The notes under the pieces were generated by a model. That model was not told the origin of the DNA and searched no databases. It saw only the letters and a list, made by a program, of their open reading frames with translations. Positions 26,676 through 41,600 of a stretch of 64,000 bases of DNA are shown here, in pieces. Each line of letters begins with the position of its first letter. Positions within the stretch are counted from its first letter, which is position 1. The stretch covers positions 1,151,624 to 1,215,623 of the forward strand of contig VXAA01001497.1 of the NCBI GenBank assembly GCA_013399115.1, read 5' to 3'. The position numbers and the translations under genes were made by a program. This DNA comes from Anseranas semipalmata. Taxonomy: Eukaryota; Chordata; Aves; Anseriformes; Anseranatidae.

Positions 26676-29600
26676 AAAAATGAGATGACTGTAGTCACTA
26701 TAGATGTAGATCTGAGTAAGCAGTTTATCTGCAGACAGTTTATTTTGCCTGCAGCCTTTATTCCGATGTTGTGACATTCTCAAGCCACACTGCTGGCAAT
26801 GGTTTTCTGATTCAACATAACTTTCAGTCTTTCTAATTGGTTTCATGGAGCATGATATAACACTTCTTAGAGTGGCACTTTCAGGGAAGATTAGTATGAT
26901 GGTCTGGAATTTAAGAGGATGGATAGTAGCTTGAAGTAGTAGGTGTCCATCTTTTGAGGTAAAGCCCCCTTTAAAAAATGGGAATTACTGCTTTATATGG
27001 AATGCCTTTCTATTTGGAGTTCTAACTTAACATAATGTTACATGTGTTTCTTACAGGTTGTTGGTTCAAATTACATTTGATTAACATAATTTATGTGCGT
27101 CGTTTCAGAAGAGTTGTTTTTACCTGCACTTAGTTGTAGCTATGATAGAAAAGGCATCAGACACCATCGTGCTTAGATGTGTGTGGATAATAATGAGTTG
27201 TTCTCTGACAGTTGCTAACGTGCTGCAGCTCCTGAATCATTGTTCTGCACCGCAAGGCCAGGATCATTGCTGGCACGGGATGATGTCAATAGGCTACAGC
27301 AGATTCCATATTAGTGGGCTTGCTGTCTGATCAGTTCTCAACTGAGGAAGACTCTTGGCCCTACAATTTGTTGGAAGTGACTACCTTTTTAACATACGTG
27401 AGGGGATCTTGTTTAGGCTGCATTGCAGTCCTCTCAGGTGGATAATTAGTAGGCTGCATGGGAGAATGATCTAGGTAGGGATTACTTTTGGATTCTTTGT
27501 TTTTTAAAGCTGCTGGTAGATTCCATTATAGCCCTTCTGTGAAGTTATAAAATTAGTTTGTTTGACGTGTGGGGAGGATTTTTGAGTTCTTCTCTTTGAA
27601 AGCAAACATCTCATAGGATCTCAGAAATTCTATAGAAGACCAGGAGATAGAATCCTTGTAAGTCTCGCACCACGTTTCACATCTAGTGGCAGGGGAAAGT
27701 ATATTTTAGGACTTTCTACTTATTAATTGTAGATAAATTTAAATGGTTCTTCTTTGGTGTCTTTCATAACTTTAACTTCTTTAATACTCTACCCTCCCTC
27801 TCTCCCCTTATCTTGGAGTAGATTCCTGCTTCTAATCTTTCTTCTAAACAACTTTCTTCTGAGAGACTATGCAATATAGAATGTATATGGATACAGCTTC
27901 TCATTATAGAAGCAGCCTTTATAGGGGAATTGTTTCCTCACCCCTTTAAACAAAACAGCTAAAATGTTTTTTCCAAAAATACTGGTGCAGAATGGCTGAG
28001 GTAATGACACTGTTTATGGTTTGCTCAATTTTGAGAGGTGTTTAGGAGGCCCTTCATGAGTTAAGTACTTTACAGCACTATTTAATGAGGTTTATTTGTC
28101 AGACATTGGGCTGTAAGATTCTTTTTTTTTTTTTTCTTCATTTGGAATAAAAGTAATTTCATGTCTTTTATTTTTGACTATGGTCTACATCTTTTTTTTT
28201 TTCCTCTTTTAGTGGCCTCAAGCAATCTGAAGCAGAGTCCTGCTACATAAATATAGCACGAACACTTGATTTCTATGGAGTGGAGTTGCACAGTGGTAGA
28301 GTATGTTTACATTGCAATATTTCACTTGGAAAATTTTTTTATATGCTTTTTTGTAGATTATTTTCATAGCAGTAAAAACAATAGCATTTTATTCTTGACT
28401 TTACCATGTGTTATTTTTAATTTCAGTTTGATAATTTTTCCAAAATTTCTGTGTAACTTAGGTCCTAGAATTTCAACCAAATATGCTAGCTAGCCTCAAA
28501 AGAGTTGCAACGTATTTTTAAAATACCTTGTTTCAATACGGCAATACATTTTACTTAGGAATTTTACTAAAGCTTATGAATGTCTTGGTATGAAAGAAAA
28601 TGAATGTTCTCTTCAGTACTGACACAGCATTAAGAATACAAAGAGTTCTTTTATTCCTGTATCCCCTGGCTCTAAGCTAAATCTAAGCAGTAGCTAACGG
28701 CATGGAAGATGACCACTAAAGATGTGCTTGAAATCTTTCAGACACAGGGTGTTCGTTGATAAGAAACAAGTCCAAGTATTTCATTGGCTACTAGCATTTA
28801 ATTGTTTGATTACACTGTCTGGGAGAGGAATCCCCAACACGATTTTTTCTTGCATCCTGGTATCCAAATTATCATTTGTGCTTTTATGGGATAGCAAACT
28901 ATTTTGGCATAAAACTTGTAGCCTAAAAACCTAATGAACTGTAGTGCAGATGATTGATTTCCTAAACGAAGATGACTACTGCTTTTACTAACATTTATCT
29001 GAGATTTGTTAATAATCCTGACAATATGAATTTTAATGAAAACGTCATCATTTTTTTGTAATGATTCAATGGATGGAAAAGGTCATTTTCTTTTCTCAGC
29101 ATGATGCTTTCTTGTTTTTTATTTTCTTTTTTTTTCTACATACTGCCACAAATAAGTGAGTGTTGCATTAAATTTTTAAAGATTCCTGAAGTGCTCCTGT
29201 ATAAAACCAGGGTAATTACCTTCATATTCATGAAATATGATACTCAAAAACAGTAGTGGCATTTTTTTGGGGGGAGGAGGGGAGTACAAAGGAACGGAAA
29301 TGGTCAAAGTGATCAAAATATGAACTGTCTGTGCTCATAACATCTGATGAGCATCAGGAGAGGCCACTGTTATGCGACAACTGTTAAGATACCTTAGTTC
29401 AAATGCAATGGTTGTGGGTAAGTAATCTAGCATACGTGAACAAATTCCTTATGTCCTTCTCTTCTGACAATGTGAAAAAATTACCTTTAAATGTTAAACA
29501 AGTATTTTCTTAAATCTGACGTTGTCTAGTTTCATTGTTCATTGTTATCTCTGTGACATTTCTGCTGTACTGAAGAATCCTTCACTGTCACACTTAAGAT

Positions 29601-32600
29601 TTCCCTGTATGCCCTTAACTTGATCAGTCTGTGCCTTTTCACTTCTGTTGTAGCCTAGCATTTTGGTAAGCAACCTTAAATTCCAGACTTTCACTATGAG
29701 GCAAGCATTCTATTCTATTCTATTCATGGGATGCTGTTTCTGAAAGTACTTCAATTTCCATAATCCTTCCCAAATTGTAGGCCACTGGAATACACACAGG
29801 ATGTCAGTAGTGGTCATACAGTGTCACGTAGAAAGGATAGTTTAGAGTGGGCTGAGACATTTTTAACCAAACAACATTTCATCGCAGTGTGCTGGACTGC
29901 TCTCTGTGAGTAGCAATGCCTTCTGGAGATACCTATTTAAACAATGTGTTTCTTTTTTCCAATGCATTGTTTCATTTTTAATGACCTGGGGCTCACAGGC
30001 TGTCAGACTGCTGGTCATGAGCCCCTACCCTGCCTGATACCAAACAATGTTTTTTGTACAATCTGAATCAGAGTACAGATTTGAGTCAAAGCCTTCTCTA
30101 TTACAGGTTGCTAAGATGCAGACTGTCTTGCTACTATTTTCAATCTGAATTATTATTTTTGTTGCAATTCAATTTCTTTTTTTTTCCAAAGCCTATGAGA
30201 AAAGTTATAGCACTGCATTTTATCAGAGTGGACATTCCTGGCATTCTGTTCTGGTAGATACTCTTTCATTTGCTAAGTGCTTTGCCTGTGCTGCAGCAGT
30301 CCTACAGAAGAATATTCATCATTTGGTCTCATCTGGTAGCTCACGTTGGCTGTAAACAACACTTTTCTGAAGTTCGAAACAGTCTGCTGAAACAGTCTCT
30401 GTTTCAGAAGTTTGCAGTGAAGGTTAGACATCTCCACCTCCCCATGCCTTGACTGAGGCTACCACATTATACCCCAGCTTTAGCAGAGATTTTTGGCATT
30501 CCTCTTCATAGCCTCCCCCTGCTTAGAACTGCTCTTAAATCACCCTTCCCATTTTGCCAAATCCCCGTGCTTTGAACAGTTGCTAGCAGAGACTAGTTAC
30601 AAAACTGTCTTTTTGAAAGGTTTTATCTCTGTGAATCCTTATTCAGCTAAATTTCCTTGCTGCTGAAATAGTCTTAGTCCTCTTAGATATTCTGTATGGC
30701 AGAGAAACCAGGTAACAACTGGCTTTTATACTAATGGCCAAAAGAAGCTGGTGCTCCTGTACTGGTGGTTGAGAGAGGGATAGTTTGGGATAGTTTAAGC
30801 AGATGAATGTCTAGTTCCCTCCGTCTTAGTGTTTTATGGTGTGAAGTCAAACACTTTGCAGAAGTTGAGTGTGAGCTTCTTTCTAGCAATCAAACATGAC
30901 ACTTCCAGTAGTGAATTAATCCGAGTTCAGTTTTCATCTGCAATCCACTTCTGCTTTTCTCTGAGGATCAGTCTGAACTTTTAAAATTGTTATAGTCAAA
31001 AATGAAATACTATTAAGAAACTCTAGAGAGTGAATTTAATACCTTAAAACTAAGAATTCAAGAAACCTCAACATAATCTCCTTTTTGCGCTATGTCATCT
31101 GATGAATAAATAGTCTCATACTAACCCATCTTTCATTTTTACTTAGAGGAGGGGAGCTTGTAGAAACCAATGGGAAACTTGTAGAACCAATGCTATTTCC
31201 CTGTCTACAAAAATCCAGATGGTAATTGAAATTAAAAGTGAGTCAGTATTTAACTAACAAGATCCCTGACATGATCATTTTTTTACCATTATAAGTGTTT
31301 TTTTTATGATCATCTCTATAAAGAAGTAGGCAAAAAGGAAAGGATATGTGTGACAGTTCTTAGTTTTGCAGTTTAATGACACAAATGTTTTGAAAGGGAA
31401 GTAACTGCACATCTGCATCATCTTTCTTTTGTGAGACCCTATGTCTTTATGCTAGTCCAAGGTCTTGTTTTTAGATTACTTGTTTAGCACAAGAGAATTC
31501 ATCATCATAAACAGCACGGAAGATTAGGGTTTTGGACTGAGGTAGAGGGGGGGCAGAGAATGAAGTTTGTTCTGGCACAGCTTCTAGAAAAAAGAGTAGT
31601 TTGGCCTAATTAATCCCCATGAAGTGTTTAGCTAATCCTTTTTCTGCTGAATCATGTAGGTTTTCATTTTTTTCACCTAAAGTTGTTTTTCCTTCAGGCT
31701 ATTGATTTTTAAAAGCTGGAGTAAGCTTCCAGTGCCAATAATACAGGTTTCTGCCCTGCATTAGGTTGGTGGTATTATGGCTGGGGCAGGTAAATCATGT
31801 GCGACTCATCTGCTAAAATGCCTCAGTTTTCTCCCCATTGTATAAAAATAAAGGAGTGCCAGTTCTGGATTACTGTAATATGCTGGCATAAACTCTTGCA
31901 ATCCAGGAGCCTCTTCAGATGGACGTTCAACCACCTCCTGTAGCAGCAGTCTTTGGAAAAGTGGGGCAGCAGGTATCTGGGGATTGTTAATCATTTCAGT
32001 TGATTCTGCAGTACCCTGAGATTAAGTTTACTTGGGCAGCTACCTGCATAGTAATCTTCCTTTATTAAACTCTCAGAAATGGAAATGATGTCTCTCTCAT
32101 CTTGTCAGTATTCAGTGCTAATGCGCTATTTATTAAATAGGTTATGCTCATTCTCTGTGAACTGCTGTGGTATTTCACTGGAGGTTTATAAACTCTGTTG
32201 CAAATTGGGTTCGTCTTCAGTCATATACCTGTATCACAATCTTATTCAACTATTTTTAAAGGATTTACGGTAGACTTTTACGGCTACTTTTAGAGCGTAT
32301 GGTACATGGTCTATTCTTCTGTACCTTACTAATATGAAGAAATAGGGTTTGGATGTACAAGATGACTGTATATTAACTGAGCACAGAGTACCATCTAGAG
32401 GAGCAGCTGAGCTACAGAAGGCTTTAAGAGAATCCATTACCTTTGGCCATCCCTTACAAAATATGCTGAAGCTATTTTTGAGTCAAACCTGATTTTTTAA
32501 CCAGTAGGTTCTATGCTTACATGTAGATTTATGCTGATATTCAGGTCTGTTTAGAAATTTGTGTATAATGTACTAGAACATGTTGATCATAGTGAAATGG

Positions 32601-35600
32601 TAAGCCAAGATTTGTAACTTCTGTGACATCAATTTGGGTTTAACCTCAAACTGACCTTTCAGCTCCCCCCTCCTCCTGTTTTTTTTATATACTCAAATGC
32701 TTGCTTTTATGTAAGCATGTGTTTTCTCTTGACTATCTCACTAGACATAAAAATATTATAAATTTATGGATGATTTTTTCTAGTTGAGAATGTTAAGCTA
32801 ATACATACGTTTTAATTACCAATGGATTCGTTTTTGTGTATCAAATTTTTGTATATGCATGCATATTCCTCTAGCATACTCCCATATGCAGAATTGTGGT
32901 CATCTCCTGCCCAGTCTTTGTCGGTAAAGACCTCTTTGGAAATAATGGGGAATTATTTCCTTTGTCTTTTTAAACATCTTAGAATAAGACAATTTATGTC
33001 CAGTTTCCAAAATTGTGACATTTACCTGACTGATCTTGGGAAGTACTTGAACTTCTTTCCCATTGCTGAATTAATGTAAGGGCTTGAAACTTTAGTCTGA
33101 TACTGACCTAAAGAATATCTAATGTAGTAAGATGAACATCAAAGCTGAAAATACCTAGTAGGTAGGATAAAATAAAAGACATGCATGAGAAGAAAAATCC
33201 AAATAAGTGAACGATTTTTTTGCCTCAAGAGTTATACTTTAAGTATAGAAAACTTGAAAATGAATTGATAAGTAGATAAATGGGAATCACACAAACTACG
33301 TCTCTGTTCTTACAGTATTCTTCTCTTTCAGGATCTCCATAATCTAGATCTCATGATTGGGATTGCATCCAGTGGAATTGCTGTATATAGAAAACTCATC
33401 TGCACAAGCTTCTATCCCTGGTAAATTCTTTTACTACTAAAATATTATTTCTGGTCTTTGTAATTGTATTTCCATTTGCTTTAACACTTATTCCAAAGAA
33501 GCCTACAATACACAAATTTGTTCTTTATGGGGTATCATGATATTTCCTTGTTGAGATAAAAATGAAACCTGTTGACTAGACTTCTAATTCCCAAAGACTT
33601 TCGAACTACTTGCTCTATGTGAAATCTTGATCGAGTCCATTCACTTACAGGTGTGACTATATAATTAGGAGGACCTTGTGGTTTTAGAGATTTGCTGCTG
33701 TTGTACCCAAAGACATGTGGGTTTTTTATGTTTTTGTTTAAATCAGTATTGATAGTAAAGCTCAGCCGTTAATTGTCTGATAACTTGATCCTGTCATTCA
33801 GGAAGAAGAAATTTGCTTCTCAGAAACGTAAAATGAGTTACTTGGGGTTTCAGTTTTATTGAAACTAGAATAATATAATTTCTGAAAATTTTTAAGTGTC
33901 ATCAAACAAGGCTCTGTAATGCTAACTTGTAAGTTTTGCAGTCTTCAGAGGAAGAGACCTTTGCATTGTTCTATGATACTGAAAACATTCGAATGTTTGT
34001 TAGTGTTTTAGAAAATCTTTGCTAGAAAGAAGCAGTGTGCACAAGATGTCTAATGTGAGTGACATGAGAAATTAGTAAAGCTATAATTATTTATAGTGTT
34101 TATGTACCTTATTGTTTATATTATACTGAAACCAGTTAAATAAATGACAAATGATACAGAGGTTTGGCCTTTCCTTAAGATTTTTGCATTGGATTAAAAA
34201 GAATTTTTCCCTGTTCTTTTTTCAAATATGTGTGATTAATTTTGTATGCTTGATAAAGTGTAGCTTTATCATGTTATGCACGATTTCCTCACATAATTTG
34301 CAACAGTTTTTCTGGAGAATGTTTTCGGTAAGATGATGTAATATTCTTAATCATGACAGGAAAGTGCATTCTGAGTTTGTACTGGCTTTTTGCTCCTCAA
34401 TTGTACAAAAAGGTGCCTGTTAGCAATATTCCTTAAATATACAAGTCATTGTATCCATTCATTATGAACTTAATCTAACAGGTATTTTCTAGGATAAAGT
34501 AATAAAATAGGTTTCAATTTTATCTTGGCTGGAAAAATGTACTGCACGTCTGTGGATTTTTTTTTCTTTGCAATTAGTTGTCTTTCAAGTCACTTGGATA
34601 TACCATATCCTATATGGATATACCATAGCCATCCTAAATGCACATCAGTAATGTTTTCATACGGCACAGTAGCATCTTGCATTTTTCCATCTCTAATGCA
34701 CACTGAAGTATAGAAGACTTCTGTCTCTGATGTTTGTGCCCTGAGCTCTGCCCTTTCATATGTCAATCTCTCAGCTTCTTTGAACAGCTGCAGGTTTTAA
34801 AAACTGCCAGCTGGAGGCACATTTCTGTCTTCTGCAAGTCTTGTTTGCAGTGTACACTTTCTATTTCTTTTTCAACATCAAAGCAGGATACATCTCAGTA
34901 GTACCTGGAGTTTTAATATATGTTGGCTGTGTTAAGGAGATATCTTGGCTGTGATAGTGGCTTGTGCTATATAACATTGCGTGCCTTAGAACACACACAC
35001 AAAAAAATTCAGATAATTGAAATGGTATTTATTCTTCTTATGTAACACCATTTGTAATGAGTGGTTCTTCCTGTGAACCACTTAAGCTTCAGCATAAATG
35101 TGGTGGAACTCAAGGTGGCAGCAAACACCATCAAAGCACTCTTTCCGACGCTGTAAGTAAAATACTCTGTAGCGTTAATGGATGACAACAATACAACTGT
35201 GCCACATGGCAGTAGTCAAAGGGGACCAAAAGTTTTCAGGAACAGAGGCAGTGAGAGTGTACTGCCTTGGCAAAAGGACGATTTTCAATCAAAGCAACCT
35301 ATGTAAGGAGCTGACTGATCAGTAAGGGGCAACTCAAGTCAAGACGGGTTTATAAAATTTGGATTTAACCTAATAAGCTCTGGAAAGTTACTCCTGGGGT
35401 GCTTGACTGTTATGTGATAATTTCCAGGTTCATTTTGCAAGTAAAACATCTTAAAGGCAAAAATATACAAGCTCTTGGTTTTACACCAGCAGCAACTAAG
35501 ATTGTGCATTAAATGCTATTCAGTATATACAGTCTCTTTGCTATGAAAACTGCTAGAGGTATATACGCTACATTACTAGTTAAAATAAAAAAACAACTCA

Positions 35601-38600
35601 TCTGAGTTTTACATAGAATTTGACAAAAACTTTCCTGCTGAATCTTCCTTGGGCAAAGTATGAGACTTACAGTTAAGAAATATTTTTGCTTCAGGTCAAA
35701 AAATACCAGCTGTTAGCAGCAAGTGCCAGGAGAGAACTGCCAAGATGATCAGAAATGAATAACTCTGCCCACTAAGTGACAAATCTGCTTTGACCCTTGT
35801 GAATGATAGGAAGACAGGAGCCAAAAGATTTATTGTTATCACTAAGCTTCAGCTATTGAGCGTTTGAAAAGTAAATGGTGAAATTTAGTGATTTGTGAAT
35901 GCTGTGGAGTCCCTGGACAGATTATTGGTGAGTGATAAGGGCAGCTGAGCCACTAGTTGGAATAAGAATAACTGCATTCCATTCAGCTCATGTTTTGGAT
36001 GTGGCACCTTCAAGCACTTGTTAAATCTAAATCCTTCAATACCTTAATCTCTTGCTTTTTTTGTGGCTTGTGCTATATGCGAACATTCCTTTGACTAATA
36101 GGCATGGCGCTGCAAATGATTTTGAGCTAATGTTAAATAAAACTGTCAGATTAGCAAGCGTTCTTTGTCACTGAATGAAATAGGTTTAGTTATACTTTAA
36201 GAAGAATGAATGGAGTTGAGAGGCGTATGGTATATAGAGGAGAGTCAAAATAAAGAGACTTAAAGCCCTGAATTGACATAAAGTGATTATGTGGTCATGC
36301 AGTGAATCGTTTTTTAAAAAGTGGGGAGAGATGAGAGAGTTTGTTATTTTTAGATGTTGGCTACCTTTTTGTTGGTTGGAGGGTTTTTTGCTTAGTTCGC
36401 AAGGCTAGTTGTTTGTATTTTGTGCTTCTGCTGGCACTACATCAGCTAAGAACAGGGAGTGACAGCAGCTGTGTAAGCTGAGAACAACTCCAAACACTTG
36501 TTGAAGTGTGAGTTAAGTCAAGGAATGTGGAAGGAAAGAACCACTAAACCCAAAACTTGAGCTGTACTGGTTCAGCCAGAGTAGCACTAGGGTTAAGATA
36601 GATGTAAATGAGTTCCACTTCAGTAAATACAACTGAAAGTTTGTATGGCTTACTGGGAAGATCAGAATACAAAACTTTTGGATATACAGTACAGATCGTT
36701 ACCATTTGAGATAGTAAGTCATACGGCACAAGTATTTCTAGAAATGGCCTTACAGGAGAAGTAGATGTGACTTAAACTTTCCAGTAACATGCACAACAAT
36801 TTGTGTGGTTGCCTAAGAATGTTGTGAATGAAATTCCTGTTTTTGTGTTTCTGTAATTGACAGAGAAGTATTTTTGGAAATGAGCGTGGGTTTGGTTTTC
36901 CACCCCTTTTTGTAGGGGGGAGCAATTGTTTGTTCTGTTATCTTTCTTATTTGTAACTTGCATATATACTCTTCTCTATGAACAAGGGATGTTGCTCTGT
37001 AACAGTGCGTCACTCATATAGGAAGCGGGGAATGGATGATATGTCATTGTTCCATTTGCTGAGTATCCAAAACTGTGTTAACAACTGAGATGATCTTTAA
37101 TATACTTCATACCTGCTGAGATTTAAGGTGCTGTGAGACATCAACTGAAGAGAATATTTTGAGACCTTCAGCAGCAACCTTCCAAAAATCTTTTATGGTG
37201 TGTAGATGTTCTTTTTCACAAACACATGACTTGATCAGACCTTAAATGGTTTTCCCCAAGTATCCATATGGTTCCAGTTGATCACAGATCATGGTTTTCT
37301 TTTTCCAAAATGTGTAGGTTTTCAGTTACTGAAATAGAAATATTTTAGAGAGAATTTAGATAATTGATCTAAATCTTGTTTTCCGGTAGGAAAATGCCTA
37401 GGCACCAAGAAGCTTATTTAATTTAGCAAAACTGATAAGGATATAATTAAAATGAAAAGTGTTTAAGCACCAATTCCAATGTAATTCTAACCTTAGAAAG
37501 TCTTTTTTCATACAATGTATATATAGAAAAGATATGTTTAATGCTGCTTCATAGTTTATGTAGTAATTTTATGCAGTGTTAATAAGTGAAAAATACATTA
37601 ACACCTATTCTTGCAGTTTTCATCTTTCAAGTTTGACTTTAATTACGACGTTTTAGATATTAATAAAAGTACATTATTTTTTAATGTTCTAAGTCAGTTC
37701 TGTGAAGTCTCTGAGAAATTTCAGATACTGCATGACCAACCTTGTCATGTCATTAAGGTCTTAAATTTTGTTCCTTAAGAATCATATGACAACTGTGACT
37801 AAAGTTATACAAACTTGACACGTTTAACATTTGTGCAGCTAGTAAAGGATGTCATCAAGTTTTTGCTGCAAGAATAGATTTGGTGGGAGAGAATTGCTAT
37901 GTGAACTATTTAAAGAGTAAATGAGGAAGAATCTTAATTTTAAAAAGACCTTTCCTTCTTAGCTAAATTTTTTTTCTTTGAGTTTCTTGACATCTATTTA
38001 CCACTCAACACACAGGAGATGGCTGCATATTATTCACTGAATATTTAACAACGATAATCTTTTAGGCTTACTGCACCCGGTATTATTTTTTATTGTTTTT
38101 TGTTCTCTCTAAGCATTATTCAGTATTTCATGATCTCTCTCTCTCTTTTAGGGTGAACATATTAAAAATTTCCTTTAAAAGGAAAAAGTTTTTTATACAA
38201 CAACGGCAAAAACATGTAAGTAGTTATTTTATTTTGTTTTGCTTGAGTGGTTGTGTTCAAATTTTTGGCTTTAAAATGTAAGACAATGGAGGGCTAGACC
38301 TGTAGGTCCTCTGTTATGTAAACTTGCCTTTGAAGTTCCGTTTTGTTAACTTGCCCTTGCTCTTGTGGTCCTTTTATGCTCACTCTGTTTCCCTTTTTTG
38401 TTTCCTTTCCAACATGGAGTCCTTCAACCTTCAGTCTTTGGACTGTGCCTTTCTAACACAGGTTTCTTTTCCCCTACAGACTTGGGGGAAACACAGATGT
38501 TCATCCTTTCTCCAGTATTTAGTAACCTAGCATTTTTCTTGCGAGTAGCTGCTGCTCTTTTCTTTGCTCGCTGCGCCCTGTAGAGTGCCTCACTGCAGTG

Positions 38601-41600
38601 AATCTGCTAAACAGCTGTTTATCCCATCTAGGAGGACTTTGTGAGGTCTCTTCTGCTTTTGGGACTCAGAGTTCTGGGAGAAAGAAAGGTACCTGGAGAA
38701 AAGGGGAGCTCTGCAGCTGGATGATACGAGGTTGGGAAGGGGAATAGTGCATACCCTAGTGAACACAGATTGCTACAGAAGTCTTTTTTTTTTTTTNNNN
38801 NNNNNNNNNNNNNNNNNNNNNNNNNNNNNNNNNNNNNNNNNNNNNNNNNNNNNNNNNNNNNNNNNNNNCCCAAAAGGGGAGTATTTTTTTTTCTCTCTAG
38901 TTTGGGTATCTTGAAAATGTGAGGAGTGTGCATGTATGTACACGTTCCTAACTGTCAGGGCTCCAGTATAAGGAAAGTTAACATCTAGAGATATTACTGC
39001 ACTAATGTGTGGACACAAATGATGTGCTCAGATAATACCATTTCGTCTTTTGAGTGTCGTTATCTACCAGCAAAGGGTCTCAATTTTTTTGTAAACTGTA
39101 TGTTTCTAAATATATTGTTTATATGTAAACTGTCAGTGTGTTCAAATATATTTCACTGTATGAAGAAATGAGTGGTTGGAAAACCATTTATTCTACTAGC
39201 TTGTGAGTGTAATTATATTACATTCAGTGTAATTGTATTACACTTGCAAGTATTACCTTCTAGATCTGAGAACTAAAAATTCACTGATTAGTAGTGTTAA
39301 ATTCTAAATATTTTTCACAGGAACGGAGTTCTGTCTGAGAGAGATTAGTAACAATGGATAGTGGAAGAATGAGGTGTCAATGGGTGACAGTCTCTGGACT
39401 TAAAAATACGTGCATTTGTTGCATAAAGACTTCGCTGTCAAATTGAAATTCTCTTTCTGGAGAGCACTGTCACCTTAGAAAAGAGCAGACTTTCTTGAAG
39501 TTTGATCATTTGTACTTTTGTTAAATGATGACAGTTCAAGGACCTTATTTTAACTAATCTCCTCTTATGTAATCATAGTTCTTTATTTTATAACACATTG
39601 AGATTACAGTAATGCACACAGTGTCTTGCTTAAAATGGTACAGAACTGTAGGAAAAGTAAGGTCAGCCACATGAACTTTCACTCTTTCTCAGTAGATATG
39701 AAAAAGCAGACCAGGTGTGCTCTTAAGTCTCTAGATATAGTCATCCTGGTCAATTATCCCCCTTAGCTTGAAATTTAGGGCAGCCATCTGCATGCTTGCA
39801 GTACTTTAATAGTACTGCTTTGAAAAGCCTGCTGTTGTAATGCAATGGGAGCAAGGGGGCAGCTGGACTACTGTTGCGTTTCTCCTGAACGGTGGGTCGC
39901 TTGAGTGGCTTGTGAGGGCAGATGTCTGAGGTAGTGTCATCTTTTGCTTGGAAGTGCAGAAGGAAATAGGTAAATAAGGCTGTAAGCAAGGAAGATGGAA
40001 GAATGTGGGGAAGGTAGAACAGATGCTGCATATTAGTAGTCAAGTTTTAATTAAAGATGGCAACAGTGTTATAACATCTCAGAATTTTGTATGTCATATG
40101 TAGATTTCTTTTCAAATATACAGAATTTTTTAAAGTCTGTGGATTTGCAGTCATCTGGAATATGCCACGTTTCACTGATTTATTCTCCTCATTTCTCTTC
40201 CTCCTTTTATTTTCTTTCTTTATGCCACTATTTTGAAGAATCAACTTACCTTCTCTCTCACTCTCCCTGTTACTCACCTCCCTCTTTTACCATCCCACTG
40301 CTTCAGTCTATTGATCAGCCACTTGATAGAAGCATACAATATTTCTGTTTCTACTAAAGAGCTACATAAGGACTGAGAAGCAAGACTGATGAATCAGTGA
40401 ATGTCTGATGTTTTAAAAGCTCGTGATACTTAGACTTAATGAAAGGTGTAAGATTTATGGTAGGAATAGGAGCTATGCTGATTTACAGGCAACATTTTAA
40501 AGCTTCCAAAAAGGAACTTTATATCAGATGTGCTTATGTAATGCTTAAAAATAACCATTCCTTTTTTGCCTTTTAATATATATTTTTACTTCCTATGCTG
40601 TAGACATTCCCAAATCCTCTGTGAATGGAATAGGCATACATCTGATGAGAGTTCTTCACTGATGTTCAAATAGCAAGACACTGATTTTAGCCATGGAGAT
40701 CTGTTCCCTTTACCTTAACGGACACAAATTTGTCTAATCCTCGCTTCTTGTTAAAAATAATGTTTATTTGACTAAAATAACGTTCTTCAGGAACTTGCGT
40801 TGCGAAGGATGATAGACACTAAATCCTTGGATCCTGCTAAAACACTCTTCAGTTTTTAAAATGATGCATAGATTTAATGGCACGACTTGCAAGCTGGCCT
40901 GTTAGTGAGCCAGAAAGCTTAGTTAACAAAAGGTTTTGTTAATTTAAAAACTGAATATATTTTTCTAAAGCTTCTTAAAAGCACTCATCCTAGTATATGT
41001 TTATATTTAAACTCTCAGCCCACTTAAAAGTATTTAAGAAGATTCTGTGTCAACAGTTAGGATAAATGCACTTGCGACCAAGATTTGTTACTCTTTTCAA
41101 ACGTAAATTTAAAAATAGAATATTAGATGTACTTAATTCCTTATCTTTACACAATGGCTTTTCAGTATAATTGAGATGTTCAGATAAACTAATTTTTATG
41201 CCTATTGAAAGACCCGTGTTCCAGGCCAACAAAAATATCTGAATATTTCCTTTAATTTGTTGTATAAAGCACTTCAAGTGGTATTCAGCCAACAGAGAAT
41301 AGGTTAGAAATGCCGTTTGTCATTAAAACTTTAAGTGCTATATGCTTTTAGTCTTGCAAGAAATTCCGAGTTAAAATTTCACAGTGCCTGCCCACATTAT
41401 TTTATATAAGCTGTGGTGAACTGACAAGGATGAATTGGTTCCAGTATGCTTGAGGGTCAAAGAGAGAACCCTACTTCTTAAAAATAAACAAAGAAATAAA
41501 AATGTTACATATTTGAATAAATATAGAAAGAACATGCCTGATAGATTACAATCAGTCAAACACTTCACAATGCCTAAGTAAAATCAAGGAGGAAACCCTT

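Larger units (their letters stand above)
33421..38151 (+). other. PTPN3: Intron 9 (4731 bp)
   Basis: Phase 2, ends CTCTCTCTCTTTTAG. Contains a 13-bp direct duplication (34595-34607 and 34615-34627) and an inverted repeat (35060-35082). No gene or repeat family recognised. Confidence 0.9.
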
